Source of the DNA: a virus | Reading direction: 5' to 3' (one strand) | Virus record (IMG/VR): IMGVR_UViG_3300045911_000356 | Coordinates: 1-47,190 of that record | Length of the DNA: 47,190 bases | Part shown: piece by piece, positions 32,694-40,273 of the stretch | How the letters are laid out: every line of letters begins with the position of its first letter | Position numbering within the stretch: the stretch's first letter is position 1 | The notes under the pieces: generated by a model | Told to the model about the DNA's origin: nothing | Database searches by the model: none | The model's input: the letters and a program-made list of their open reading frames with translations, nothing else | Program-made: the position numbers and the translations under genes

Positions 32694-33170
32694 TTAGATA
32701 TAGAATGTTCTTGATATAACCTTTATGTCATCAGGCGTTAGGTTCATTTCAATCAACAGCTTCTTTATTTCCTCATTGAAGTTAGCTAACATCTTTAAAA
32801 GTTTTTGGTAGTCATTTACAGATTTTCTATTTGCAAATTTATTGTATTCTCTCCAAGCAACCGAACCATCTTTATTTAGTGTAGCAAGTACTCTATGTGT
32901 ATTATTAGGTTCTGATGTAAAAATACATAATATTCCATTTGCGTTACTTTCTCTTGAAACTGTTGCCTTAAAGAATTTTGCATTATTAAATATTCTTGTT
33001 TCACCAACTAGTATATCAAATGATAATTCATTTATCTTATTCATTTCCATTTCTTCAGCGTGTAATCTAATCTTTTCAGCTCTTGATTTCTGACCGTATT
33101 GTGATAGTTTGTCAGCAGCGCTTTTGTATGTTGAATAATCCAGTTCTTCAAATTTTCTAAGATGTTTCAT
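32694..33170 (-). CDS. hypothetical protein with capsid-targeting-like leader, 158 aa
   Basis: Begins MKHLRKFEELDYSTYKS, a shorter member of the shared leader family with F-E-E at 7-9. The first 50 residues are helical and charged; the middle (about 55-110) looks like a small beta barrel or SH3-like domain. No family is recognised. It sits directly upstream of the portal gene with its own promoter motif, so a head location is plausible. Confidence 0.6.
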   Translation of the reverse strand: MKHLRKFEELDYSTYKSAADKLSQYGQKSRAEKIRLHAEEMEMNKINELSFDILVGETRIFNNAKFFKATVSRESNANGILCIFTSEPNNTHRVLATLNKDGSVAWREYNKFANRKSVNDYQKLLKMLANFNEEIKKLLIEMNLTPDDIKVISRTFYI

Positions 33171-33193
33171 ATTTTAAGAATATTTTATGTGTT

Positions 33194-33203
33194 TATATAT
33201 TAA
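33194..33203 (-). promoter_or_regulatory. phage promoter motif TTAATATATA (158-aa gene)
   Basis: Exact motif on the minus strand, 23 nt before the ATG at 33170 and next to a 22-bp tandem duplication. Confidence 0.55.
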
Positions 33204-33206
33204 TAT

Positions 33207-33251
33207 TTTTCTTCCATATTTTTTAAGCTTTTCTTCCATATTTTTTTAAGC
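33207..33251. repeat. 22/23-bp tandem duplication at a gene 3' end
   Basis: TTTTCTTCCATATTTTTTAAGC at 33207-33228 is repeated at 33229-33251 with one extra T. The second copy encodes the last codons (YGRKA) and stop of the minus-strand gene; the first copy is downstream and noncoding. Confidence 0.8.
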
Positions 33252-33921
33252 TTTTCTGAAGTCTATTAATGTGGTCATTTAATACTACATATTTATCGGA
33301 TATATCATTCTCTATTTTATAGAAGTCGCTTATAAGAGATGATACCATCTCTTGATTTCTTTTATCTCTCTTCTCTATCTTAGCATTCCATATATCCATT
33401 AAGGCATTTGGATCATATTTATTTTTGGGATGTTGAGAATATAAAAATCTCGGAACCATTTCTAGTGATATCTTATGAACATATTCTATTTGTGACATAT
33501 TGAATTCGGTTATTGCATATTCAAATCCTAAACTTCTTAACTCATCATACATTCCTTTATAGTTAACTGATAGTAAGGCATCTTTTTCAAAGTCTTGTTC
33601 CGATATGAATTTGTCAAATACACCAACTCTTATTTCAATTGGAATAAAGTTAAAATTAACACCAAATATTATAATCATATTTGAGAATTTTCTGAAGTCT
33701 ACTGTGAATATAGGTGCCCATTTCATCCAATTGGAATCGTCTTTATAGTGTAAAAAGTAAAATCCACCTATCTGCATTTTACCAACAGGTATGTTAAGAA
33801 CATATTTATCACTCTTACTATACTTCTCATAGAAGAAAAGTGAATTGTTTTTAAAGTTTTCAACAGGATCATTTCCATTAACTAATAAGTTTAGATTAAC
33901 TCTATCTCTTAAAGCACCCAC
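33223..33921 (-). CDS. virion-associated hypothetical protein, 232 aa (possible gp2-like)
   Basis: No firm identification. The segment PVGKMQIGGFYFLHYKDDSN, followed by APIFTVDFRKFSNMIIIFGVN and FNFIPIEIR, resembles a phage family with the pattern short barrel, P-x-F-V/I, G-x-N-F/L-x-F/Y-x-P-x-x-x-R that is sometimes annotated as a gp2-type DNA end protector; I give this low weight. The C-terminal 60 residues form a charged helix ending KKYGRKA. The start is GTG at 33921, behind a TTTATATATA box 19 nt upstream. It is the first gene of the head block. Confidence 0.6.
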   Translation of the reverse strand: MGALRDRVNLNLLVNGNDPVENFKNNSLFFYEKYSKSDKYVLNIPVGKMQIGGFYFLHYKDDSNWMKWAPIFTVDFRKFSNMIIIFGVNFNFIPIEIRVGVFDKFISEQDFEKDALLSVNYKGMYDELRSLGFEYAITEFNMSQIEYVHKISLEMVPRFLYSQHPKNKYDPNALMDIWNAKIEKRDKRNQEMVSSLISDFYKIENDISDKYVVLNDHINRLQKSLKKYGRKA

Positions 33922-33940
33922 TATGTAGATTATTTTCTTT

Positions 33941-33950
33941 TATATATAAA
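33941..33950 (-). promoter_or_regulatory. variant phage promoter motif TTTATATATA (head block)
   Basis: 19 nt before the GTG at 33921, on the minus strand, divergent from the promoter at 34015. Confidence 0.45.
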
Positions 33951-34014
33951 AAAATGAAGAACACAGTGCGTACTAAATTATTTTTTGGAATTTATATATA
34001 GGATATCTGAATTT

Positions 34015-34024
34015 TTAATATATA
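34015..34024 (+). promoter_or_regulatory. phage promoter motif TTAATATATA (homing endonuclease/gp4)
   Basis: Exact motif, 6 nt before the ATG at 34031. It probably also serves gp4 downstream. Confidence 0.6.
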
Positions 34025-34030
34025 GTAGTG

Positions 34031-35617
34031 ATGACAACAAATGAAAAAATTATAGAAAGGATTAGGTTAATACATGGTGATAAATATTCACTTGATAAAT
34101 TTATTTATTCATCTTATAAAGAAAAGGTAACTCTCGTTTGTAAATTACATGGTGATTTTAGTATAAGTCTAAGTAATTTGATAAGTAATAAAAGGGGATG
34201 TCCAACTTGTGGAAAATTAAAATCAAAAAACTCCAATAGATCAAATACTGAGGAGTTTATTTCAAAGGCAAATAAAGTGCATAATTTTAAATATAGATAT
34301 GATAATGTTGATTATTATAATTGGAAGAAAAAAGTTTCAATAATATGTGAAAAACATGGTGAATTTAAACAATCGCCATTTAACCACCTAAGAGGAAGTG
34401 GGTGCCCTAAATGCAATAAAGGAAGACCCCCTATGAAAAAAAATATTGAAACACAAGGTATAGATGATAAAATATCATATAGATTAAAAAAGTTTATAGA
34501 AATTTCAAATAAAGTGCATAACAACAAATATGATTACTCAAATGTTATATATTACTCTTCCAATAAAAAGGTAAAAATAATATGTAAAAAACACGGTGAA
34601 TTTGAACAAACACCAAGTCACCATAAAAGAGGCAATGGGTGCCCATCTTGTTCATATGAAAACAGTTTCGGGTCAAGAATAAAGACATCCGACTTTATAT
34701 CAATTTCTAAAAATAGACACCAAGGTTATTATAGTTATAATAAATCTATATACTTGGGAAATAAAGAGAAAATAATAATAACTTGTCCAATACACGGTGA
34801 TTTTAAACAATTACCTAAGTATCATATGAATGGTGGTGGTTGTCCAAAATGTAATATAGGAAAACATGGAAGAGGTGGTGGTAAAGGAAATAAAAAATTA
34901 AAATACACAACAGATGAATTTATAAAAATTTGTAATAATTTACACAACAATAAATATGATTACTCAGAAAGTAAGTATAACGGATCAAAAAGTAAAATAA
35001 AAGTTAATTGCTTAAAACATGGAACATTCGATGTTTTAGCATATCATCATATGAATGGGGTAGGTTGTGTTTTTTGTTCAATAGACGATAAAAAGAGAAC
35101 AAGAGAAGAATTAATAAATGAATTAAATATTATACATAACAATAAATACGAATATATTTTTCTCGATGATTTTATATCTACAAAGGATGATATAAAAATA
35201 CTATGCCCAACACATGGTGAATTTTTTCAAAATGTAGAAGTTCATTTAAGGGGTAGTGGATGCACATTATGTAAAACCAAAAGTAGGGGAGAAATTTTAA
35301 TAAAAAATATACTAAATAAATATAATATAGATTTTACAAAAGAAAAAAAATTTGATAATCTTAGTAGATTTAGATTTGATTTTTGGGTACCAAAGTTAAA
35401 TACAGTGATAGAATTTGATGGAAAACACCACTTTAAATCTATACCATTTTTTGGTGGTAAAAATACATTTGAAAAAATTAAGAAAAACGATTTAATCAAA
35501 AATACCTATTGTGTAGAAAATAACATAAACTTAATAAGAATAAGTTATAGTGACTTGAAAAATATTGAAGAAATAATAAAAAAACAAATAATAGAAAATG
35601 TTAAACTCCAAACCTAA
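34031..35617 (+). CDS. homing-endonuclease-like protein with six zinc-ribbon repeats and a PD-(D/E)XK nuclease domain
   Basis: A 528-residue protein in two parts. Residues 1-410 hold about six repeats of some 60-70 residues with the pattern CxxHGxF...(H)...GxGCPxC (for example ICEKHGEF then GSGCPKC), probable zinc-binding DNA-recognition units. The last 100 residues form a VSR/PD-(D/E)XK-like nuclease: RFRFDFWVPKLNTVIEFDGK followed by HH supplies the Asp and the E-x-D-G-K-H core, and a NLIRISYSD strand follows. Such proteins cut DNA site-specifically and copy themselves into vacant sites. The 3' end overlaps the gp4 start by 20 nt, so the element sits directly ahead of gp4. A GTG one codon upstream is an alternative start. 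Confidence 0.78.
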   Translation: MTTNEKIIERIRLIHGDKYSLDKFIYSSYKEKVTLVCKLHGDFSISLSNLISNKRGCPTCGKLKSKNSNRSNTEEFISKANKVHNFKYRYDNVDYYNWKKKVSIICEKHGEFKQSPFNHLRGSGCPKCNKGRPPMKKNIETQGIDDKISYRLKKFIEISNKVHNNKYDYSNVIYYSSNKKVKIICKKHGEFEQTPSHHKRGNGCPSCSYENSFGSRIKTSDFISISKNRHQGYYSYNKSIYLGNKEKIIITCPIHGDFKQLPKYHMNGGGCPKCNIGKHGRGGGKGNKKLKYTTDEFIKICNNLHNNKYDYSESKYNGSKSKIKVNCLKHGTFDVLAYHHMNGVGCVFCSIDDKKRTREELINELNIIHNNKYEYIFLDDFISTKDDIKILCPTHGEFFQNVEVHLRGSGCTLCKTKSRGEILIKNILNKYNIDFTKEKKFDNLSRFRFDFWVPKLNTVIEFDGKHHFKSIPFFGGKNTFEKIKKNDLIKNTYCVENNINLIRISYSDLKNIEEIIKKQIIENVKLQT

Positions 35618-36133
35618 TAATAACGATAAATATTATCAAGGTAATTATTTACCAATAAATAAAGAAAAAATATTGAAATTGAACAACCAGGGCGGAATCT
35701 TTTACCGTAGCTCCTGGGAAAAAAAAAAAAAATAATGACTTGGTTGGATCATAATCCAAATATAATAAAATGGGGAGCTGAATGTATTAGAATACCATAT
35801 CAAATGACTCACTTTGAAAATGGTGATTCTAAGATAAAGGAGCACTCCTATTATCCAGATTTTTATTATGAAATAAAGCTATCTGATGGTAGAGTTGATA
35901 AAGTTGTTGCTGAGGTTAAACCAATGAAAGAATATAAAATGGTTTTGGATCTTAATGAGGGAAAACTATCTGTTCCAGATAAGGGTTTGAAGAAATTGAA
36001 GAATTTCGAATATGATCTAAAGATGGCTTATAAGAATAAGAATAAATGGGAGACTATGATTAATTGGTGTAATTTAAAAGGTTATAAGTTTATTGTTATA
36101 ACTGAGGATATTCTTAAAAGGTTTAACATATAA
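35598..36133 (+). pseudogene. gp4: head-completion nuclease gp4, interrupted by a frameshift at A14
   Basis: Both halves match T4 gp4. The first frame (ATG 35598) reads KYYQGNYLPINKEKIL, then NNQGGIFYRSSWEK, the conserved YRSxWE block, and meets fourteen A residues at 35719-35732, after which it stops. The second frame continues MTWLDHNPNIIKWG, then YYPDFYYEI, VVAEVKP and a WETMINWC segment. PDF and ExK form a PD-(D/E)XK nuclease core. One extra A (or two fewer) restores one protein of about 178 residues. gp4 finishes filled heads before tail joining and is essential in T4, so the product is probably still made, either because the A count is an assembly error or through slippage on the A-run. 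Confidence 0.85.
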
Positions 36134-36464
36134 AATGTAGTAATATTATTACCGATATGTATATAGATGATATTATTGGTAGAATAGTATCATATATAAT
36201 GTACAGTTTTCTATTTATATGATATAAAGGGGATTTTAATAATTTTAGGATTAATAATATTGAGAAGCTTAATGGATTAATGAATAATCCAATTACTATA
36301 AATATCCACATTAATAATCTTGTAAAATAGAAAAGGAAGTCAGTTACTGGTGTTGATTCTATGTCTTTATTTTTGAAATTTATATCTAATCTGTCTCTAT
36401 TGTAGAGATAGTATATTTCATTCCAAATGAATAGTGATGAAAATATGTAGAAAAGTGTAATCAT
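36123..36464 (-). CDS. membrane protein with three predicted spans, 113 aa
   Basis: Hydrophobic segments at about 1-20 (MITLFYIFSSLFIWNEIYYL), 43-80 (two adjoining spans) and 92-112 (TILPIISSIYISVIILLHF). No family is recognised. It overlaps the upstream gene by ATGA (36461-36464) and the gp4 3' end by 11 nt on the opposite strand. A holin role is conceivable from the size and spans, but the neighbourhood gives no support. Confidence 0.6.
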   Translation of the reverse strand: MITLFYIFSSLFIWNEIYYLYNRDRLDINFKNKDIESTPVTDFLFYFTRLLMWIFIVIGLFINPLSFSILLILKLLKSPLYHINRKLYIIYDTILPIISSIYISVIILLHFIC

Positions 36465-36766
36465 GGTTTTATTATTAATTCGCCCATATTTATTAGGTTG
36501 TTTAGTTGATTTTCAGCTATTTTGATTGACTTCTCCTTTTGTAGTATTGTAAATAATTTATCGTCTATAAATACTTCCATTTCTTCACCAAGTGTATTTT
36601 CATATTCATTTGGAGCTGGTTCCATTCTTTCTGAATATATAGAGTTGATATATTTAATTCTCTCTTCACTATTTGTGTGTATCGAACATCCACTAGATCT
36701 AATGTTTGATTTGTCATCAGAGCATTTTTCGTAATATTCCCAAAGTTGCATAATTGCTTTATTCAT
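36461..36766 (-). CDS. hypothetical protein, 101 aa
   Basis: Unrecognised soluble protein. I take the ATG at 36766 (MNKAIMQLWEYYEKC); a TTG 13 codons upstream is the only longer alternative. The C-terminal half (EEMEVFIDDKLFTILQKEKS) is acidic then helical. It is translationally coupled to the membrane-protein gene, so the pair may act together at the envelope. Confidence 0.55.
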   Translation of the reverse strand: MNKAIMQLWEYYEKCSDDKSNIRSSGCSIHTNSEERIKYINSIYSERMEPAPNEYENTLGEEMEVFIDDKLFTILQKEKSIKIAENQLNNLINMGELIIKP

Positions 36767-36853
36767 ACTATTCAAATTTATAAAAAATTGTATGTTTTTG
36801 GACAAACTAAGTTTTAAAAATTAATATAATAAACAAAAAAAATAACTGAATTT

Positions 36854-37942
36854 ATGAATAAAATAATGCTAGAGTATATTTGGTTGGATGGTAATAACCC
36901 TCAACAACTAAGAAGTAAGACTAAAATCGTTGATAAAGTAGATACTTTTCTAGCTAAGGATTATCCTGTTTGGTCATTTGATGGTAGTTCAACCAATCAA
37001 GCTAACTCTGGAAAGGGAAAGAATACAGATTGTTTATTGAAACCTGTATATGTCACATTGGATCCATTTAGAGGTGGTAATAATAGATTAGTTCTGTGTG
37101 AAGTGTTGAATCCTGATTTAACACCGCATTCGTCAAATAATCGACATAAATTAGTTTCCAAATTAAAAGAATTGAATATTGACGAGAATTCAACACCTAT
37201 GTCATTATTGCCTTGGTTTGGATGGGAGCAAGAATATACTTTGACACACAAACCAGTTTCGCCATTTTCAGAGGGTGTTGGATTGCCACTTGGCTTTTCA
37301 CCTGGTATGTCACCAAGACCACAAGGTGATTACTATTGCGGAATTGGATCAGATTCTGTTGTTGGTCGTGAAATTGTAGAAGAACACATGCGTAAGTGCA
37401 TTGAGATAGGATTAAATATTTCTGGTATAAATTCTGAAGTTTTATTGGGTCAATGGGAATATCAAATAGGACCTGTGAAACCACTTGATGGTTCTGATCA
37501 ACTATGGATATCAAGATACATATTACAAAGAGTTGCTGAGAAACACAATGTCAATGTTTCATTACACCCAAAACCTATTGAGGGTGATTGGAACGGAACG
37601 GGATGTCATGTTAATTTCTCAACTAATGAGATGAGAAGTGAAGGTGGTATAGATATTATCGAAGAAACAATGAAGAAGTTAGAAAAAGCACACAATGAAC
37701 ACATCAGTGTTTATGGTTTACATAATGAAAAGAGATTAACAGGCAAACATGAGACATCTGGTATACATGAATTTAGTTATGGATACAGTACTAGAGATAC
37801 ATCTATAAGAATCCCAGCTCAGGCTATTATAGATAAGAAAGGGTATTTTGAAGACAGAAGACCAGCTTCTAATTGTGATCCTTATTTAGTGTCTAGTAGG
37901 ATGTTACAGACAGTTTATAGTAAAGTAGAAGAGTTAGTATAA
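36854..37942 (+). CDS. glnA: glutamine synthetase, type II (eukaryote-like)
   Basis: A full-length 362-residue GSII that makes glutamine from glutamate, ammonia and ATP. Diagnostic blocks: YIWLDG (8-13), WSFDGSSTNQA (40-50), WFGWEQEYTL (121-130, metal-binding E125/E127), PQGDYYCGIG (156-165), GINSEVLLGQWEYQIG (191-206, E195/E202), GDWNGTGCHVNFST (244-257), NEKRLTGKHET (291-301), SIRIP (317-321) and YFEDRRPASNCDPY (331-344). No catalytic residue appears lost. GSII is the short, eukaryote-type enzyme; many Bacteroidetes rely on GSIII, so the phage copy is unusual. It may sustain nucleotide synthesis under nitrogen limitation or have been adapted for another ligation. A degenerate motif (TTAATATAAT) precedes it and a strong terminator follows. 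Confidence 0.95.
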   Translation: MNKIMLEYIWLDGNNPQQLRSKTKIVDKVDTFLAKDYPVWSFDGSSTNQANSGKGKNTDCLLKPVYVTLDPFRGGNNRLVLCEVLNPDLTPHSSNNRHKLVSKLKELNIDENSTPMSLLPWFGWEQEYTLTHKPVSPFSEGVGLPLGFSPGMSPRPQGDYYCGIGSDSVVGREIVEEHMRKCIEIGLNISGINSEVLLGQWEYQIGPVKPLDGSDQLWISRYILQRVAEKHNVNVSLHPKPIEGDWNGTGCHVNFSTNEMRSEGGIDIIEETMKKLEKAHNEHISVYGLHNEKRLTGKHETSGIHEFSYGYSTRDTSIRIPAQAIIDKKGYFEDRRPASNCDPYLVSSRMLQTVYSKVEELV

Positions 37943-38130
37943 TCAAAAAACCCACTCAATTGAGTGGGTTTTTTTATTCCATATACTTTTTTTATTGCAT
38001 TTCTTCTTTTTGTTATTCTCAGTGGTACTAGTTTAATGTGATTTGCTACAGATGGTGGTTTTATGACAATATCGAATGTTTTAATATTAACAATACTAAG
38101 ATTAGATTGAGTGTAATCCTTGTCCGTCAT
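37915..38130 (-). CDS. possible small protein, 71 aa, coupled to the sigma gene
   Basis: An ORF starting MTDKDYTQSNLSIVNIKTF inside the end of the sigma gene (29-nt overlap, different frame). Residues to about 55 (PPSVANHIKLVPLRITKRRN) look like real protein. The last 18 codons run through the glnA terminator stem and into the glnA 3' end, so the gene may be genuine but extended, or a remnant. Confidence 0.35.
   Translation of the reverse strand: MTDKDYTQSNLSIVNIKTFDIVIKPPSVANHIKLVPLRITKRRNAIKKVYGIKKPTQLSGFFDYTNSSTLL
37945..37975. terminator. strong bidirectional terminator after glnA
   Basis: A nearly perfect 15+15 nt palindrome (AAAAAACCCACTCAA / TTGAGTGGGTTTTTT) 3 nt after the glnA stop, with A-run and T-run flanks so it can work in both directions. 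Confidence 0.92.
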
Positions 38131-38428
38131 TTGATCCTTCAATAGATATTAGTTTTATTTGATGTTCGTTGTCTCCTTTTTTCTTATAAAGTTCGTTATA
38201 GCCTTTAGCTATACCTCTTTTGAACACTTCTGTGAAGTATGCAAATGCATTTACTGATTTATCTTCGTTAAAGTTATACCAGTTTTGAAACATATCGAGT
38301 AGTCCACTTTGATAACAGTCTAGTTTATCATCGTTTGACCAGTATCTCATTTTTTTGATCGTTTTCTTTGCTAGAAGTTCTAGCATTTTCTCAGCATTTT
38401 TTGTTAATTTTCCTTGTGCTTTTGACAC
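38102..38428 (-). CDS. gp55: late-transcription sigma factor, T4 gp55-like
   Basis: A 108-residue small sigma-70-family protein, shorter than T4 gp55 (185). The core matches sigma region 2: YWSNDDKLDCYQSGLLDMFQ (about 29-48), then NWYNFNEDKSVNAFAYFTEV (49-68), then FKRGIAKGYNELYKKK, the counterpart of gp55 EMIADGIEASIKGLHNFDE and [20 protein letters not shown]. It would direct host RNA polymerase to the phage late promoter, presumably TTAATATATA. The gp55 C-terminal clamp-binding motif is not visible. The start is GTG at 38428, only 3 nt from an 18-bp palindrome that could control its expression. Confidence 0.78.
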   Translation of the reverse strand: MSKAQGKLTKNAEKMLELLAKKTIKKMRYWSNDDKLDCYQSGLLDMFQNWYNFNEDKSVNAFAYFTEVFKRGIAKGYNELYKKKGDNEHQIKLISIEGSNDGQGLHSI

Positions 38429-38431
38429 GAT

Positions 38432-38449
38432 GATCTCTATATAGAGATC
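38432..38449. promoter_or_regulatory. 18-bp perfect palindrome at the sigma-gene start
   Basis: GATCTCTATATAGAGATC is a perfect palindrome 3 nt upstream of the GTG start. It could be a protein-binding operator or, in RNA, a hairpin hiding the start codon. Confidence 0.5.
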
Positions 38450-38562
38450 TTTATTATTTAGATAAATAAGCGTTGGATTATTTTTTTAGAGTTATTAACT
38501 CTTAAATTTATTCATTTATTATATATTTTTTTTAATAAAAAAAGTTTAATTAATTCAATATT

Positions 38563-38831
38563 TTAATAAACCTTTTCAAATTTTATTTTAACACAATCAT
38601 ATATTTTAAAAATTCCATTATCTTTCATATATTGATTTTCTGTTATCTCTTTTATTTTAAAAATTTTTCCTGAATATCTTTAGATTGCATTAAAAATTCA
38701 ACACCATATCTTTCTGAATTTTCTATACTTATTTCAAAAGTATCACCGGAAGTATCATATCCAAGGTTTTTGAAATAATCTAACCTCCTGTTTCCAAAAG
38801 TATTTAAAATTATTTTCTTATTAATTATCAT
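38563..38831 (-). pseudogene. frameshifted remnant related to the homing-endonuclease N-domain
   Basis: The first frame (ATG 38831) reads NKKIILNTFGNRRLDYFKNL and then GYDTSGDTFEISIEN, similar in layout to the N-terminus of the ORF at 30314 (YSYYEDLGYDVAIGEIITI). It stops at 38652. The -1 frame continues YSGKIFKIKEITENQYMKDN and then GIFKIYDCVKIKFEKVY to 38563. Both parts look coding, so a one-base loss (or two-base gain) broke the gene. The rest of 38429-38926 holds only the palindrome and a terminator. Confidence 0.5.
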
Positions 38832-38878
38832 ATTTTATATACTAATTATTAAATGGTATGGTGATTTCTTTTAATAAA

Positions 38879-38910
38879 AAAAATCCAGAAATTAATATTT
38901 CTGGATTTTT
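38879..38910 (-). terminator. terminator after the 427-aa gene
   Basis: A 14-bp perfect stem (AAAAATCCAGAAAT / ATTTCTGGATTTTT) with a TAAT loop, 16 nt downstream of the stop at 38927 on the minus strand. Confidence 0.88.
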
Positions 38911-38926
38911 AATATTATAAATTAGA

Positions 38927-40210
38927 TTATAATTTAATTCTTTCTTTATATTGTAGCTCCTTGACTGCTTGCAATTCACTATTAAGATTTGAACTTCTTT
39001 TTTCTAAATTTTCAAGAGCGGTTTTTAATATCTCTGATTCACCAATCATTTGAATGGAACTTTTAATTTTATCAATATTAAATTTAATATCTTCTAATTT
39101 AAGAGTAATTTCTCTTTCTTTATCTTCGAGTTTTCTTTTAATAATTAGTTCTTTACTTAATTTATTTTCATAAAAATAAGTCAAGTCATAATTTAATTCA
39201 TTTTTCACCTCGTTAACCAACTCAAGAGCTGATTCATATTTGAAGAAGGAGTTACCATATCTTTCATCGCATCTATAAACAAAAATATTATTTTTGTAAT
39301 TAAATGCAAATATTTCAAGATAAGGGTTTATTAGGTTGTTAACTTTTTTAACAACGTCTAATTCTACGAATTTATCAAGATTTTTAGATACTTCTAATAA
39401 GATAGGGTAGAAGTTTTTATTTACTATTGGAACAATAGGTGATGAGAATAGGCTTTCTAATGTAGTTTCTTCGTTTAATTCTTCATCATTTATGAAGATA
39501 GCGCCTTTTTTATTAACAGATAATCCAACTGTTAGATACTCAGAAATTCTAAAATTAATTTTGTCTTCTGATATAGAAGCATATTTCATAGCTGTTTCTA
39601 ACATCCTTAGAGATCTTAAATCTTGTTCATTTTTAACATTATTTTCTAGAAGAGTTTTCTCGATTGTGTTTTCACTTAAAAGGAACCAAGAATCTTTAAC
39701 AAGTGCAATATGACCATCTTCCACTTGCTCTACAATTGTGTAGACTGACTCACCCTTACCTCCACTTAGAAGGTTAGCTTTTTGTTCAGGGGATTTTGTT
39801 AAATTGTGTACGAATAGTTTTATTTCTGGGACCCAGTCATAAACAGCTAATTCATTAAGAATCTTAGACATTCTATCTTGATCTGAATCAAGGTTTATTG
39901 TTTGTAATAGAACATTTATTGGTTGTCTATAAAGCTCTCCTTGATTCTTAGAGTTAAGGACATTATATAAATTCTTTAATTCATATAAAATCTCATATTT
40001 CTTTATATCATTATTAAGATTTTCAAGTAAAGATTTAACACTTTTATCATAAGTATATGGCTTAAGCTTTTCGTTTAATGAATTTATGATTGTCTTCTCC
40101 GACATACTATTACATACATTCATATGTGCCTCAATAATTACTGATATCTCTTCTTGGTCAAGAGAAAGTCCTTTTTTGAAGTTAAACAATTCAAGTTTAA
40201 GATTCTTCAT
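38927..40210 (-). CDS. hypothetical protein with C-terminal coiled coil, 427 aa
   Basis: No recognised domain. It starts MKNLKLELFNFKKGLSLDQE, which is only loosely like the shared leader and lacks the site at 9-11. The body is alpha-rich; the last 70 residues (REITLKLEDIKFNIDKIKSS onward) form a predicted coiled coil. The gene lies between gp15-like and sigma genes, with its own exact promoter motif and a strong terminator, so it is a separate late transcript and likely a virion or assembly protein. Segments such as GHIALVKDSWFLLSE and FNYKNNIFVYRCDERYGNSF may help remote-homology searches. Confidence 0.65.
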   Translation of the reverse strand: MKNLKLELFNFKKGLSLDQEEISVIIEAHMNVCNSMSEKTIINSLNEKLKPYTYDKSVKSLLENLNNDIKKYEILYELKNLYNVLNSKNQGELYRQPINVLLQTINLDSDQDRMSKILNELAVYDWVPEIKLFVHNLTKSPEQKANLLSGGKGESVYTIVEQVEDGHIALVKDSWFLLSENTIEKTLLENNVKNEQDLRSLRMLETAMKYASISEDKINFRISEYLTVGLSVNKKGAIFINDEELNEETTLESLFSSPIVPIVNKNFYPILLEVSKNLDKFVELDVVKKVNNLINPYLEIFAFNYKNNIFVYRCDERYGNSFFKYESALELVNEVKNELNYDLTYFYENKLSKELIIKRKLEDKEREITLKLEDIKFNIDKIKSSIQMIGESEILKTALENLEKRSSNLNSELQAVKELQYKERIKL

Positions 40211-40237
40211 ATTTTAAAATATTTTTTTTATATAAAC

Positions 40238-40247
40238 TATATATTAA
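40238..40247 (-). promoter_or_regulatory. phage promoter motif TTAATATATA (427-aa gene)
   Basis: Exact motif on the minus strand, 27 nt before the ATG at 40210. Confidence 0.6.
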
Positions 40248-40273
40248 TGTTAAAAAGTCATTTTTTACCACTT

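Noticed and set aside
36854-37942. Glutamine synthetase as host contamination
   Set aside because: It lies between phage genes with the same base composition, promoter-like sequence and terminator style, and convergent small phage genes flank it.
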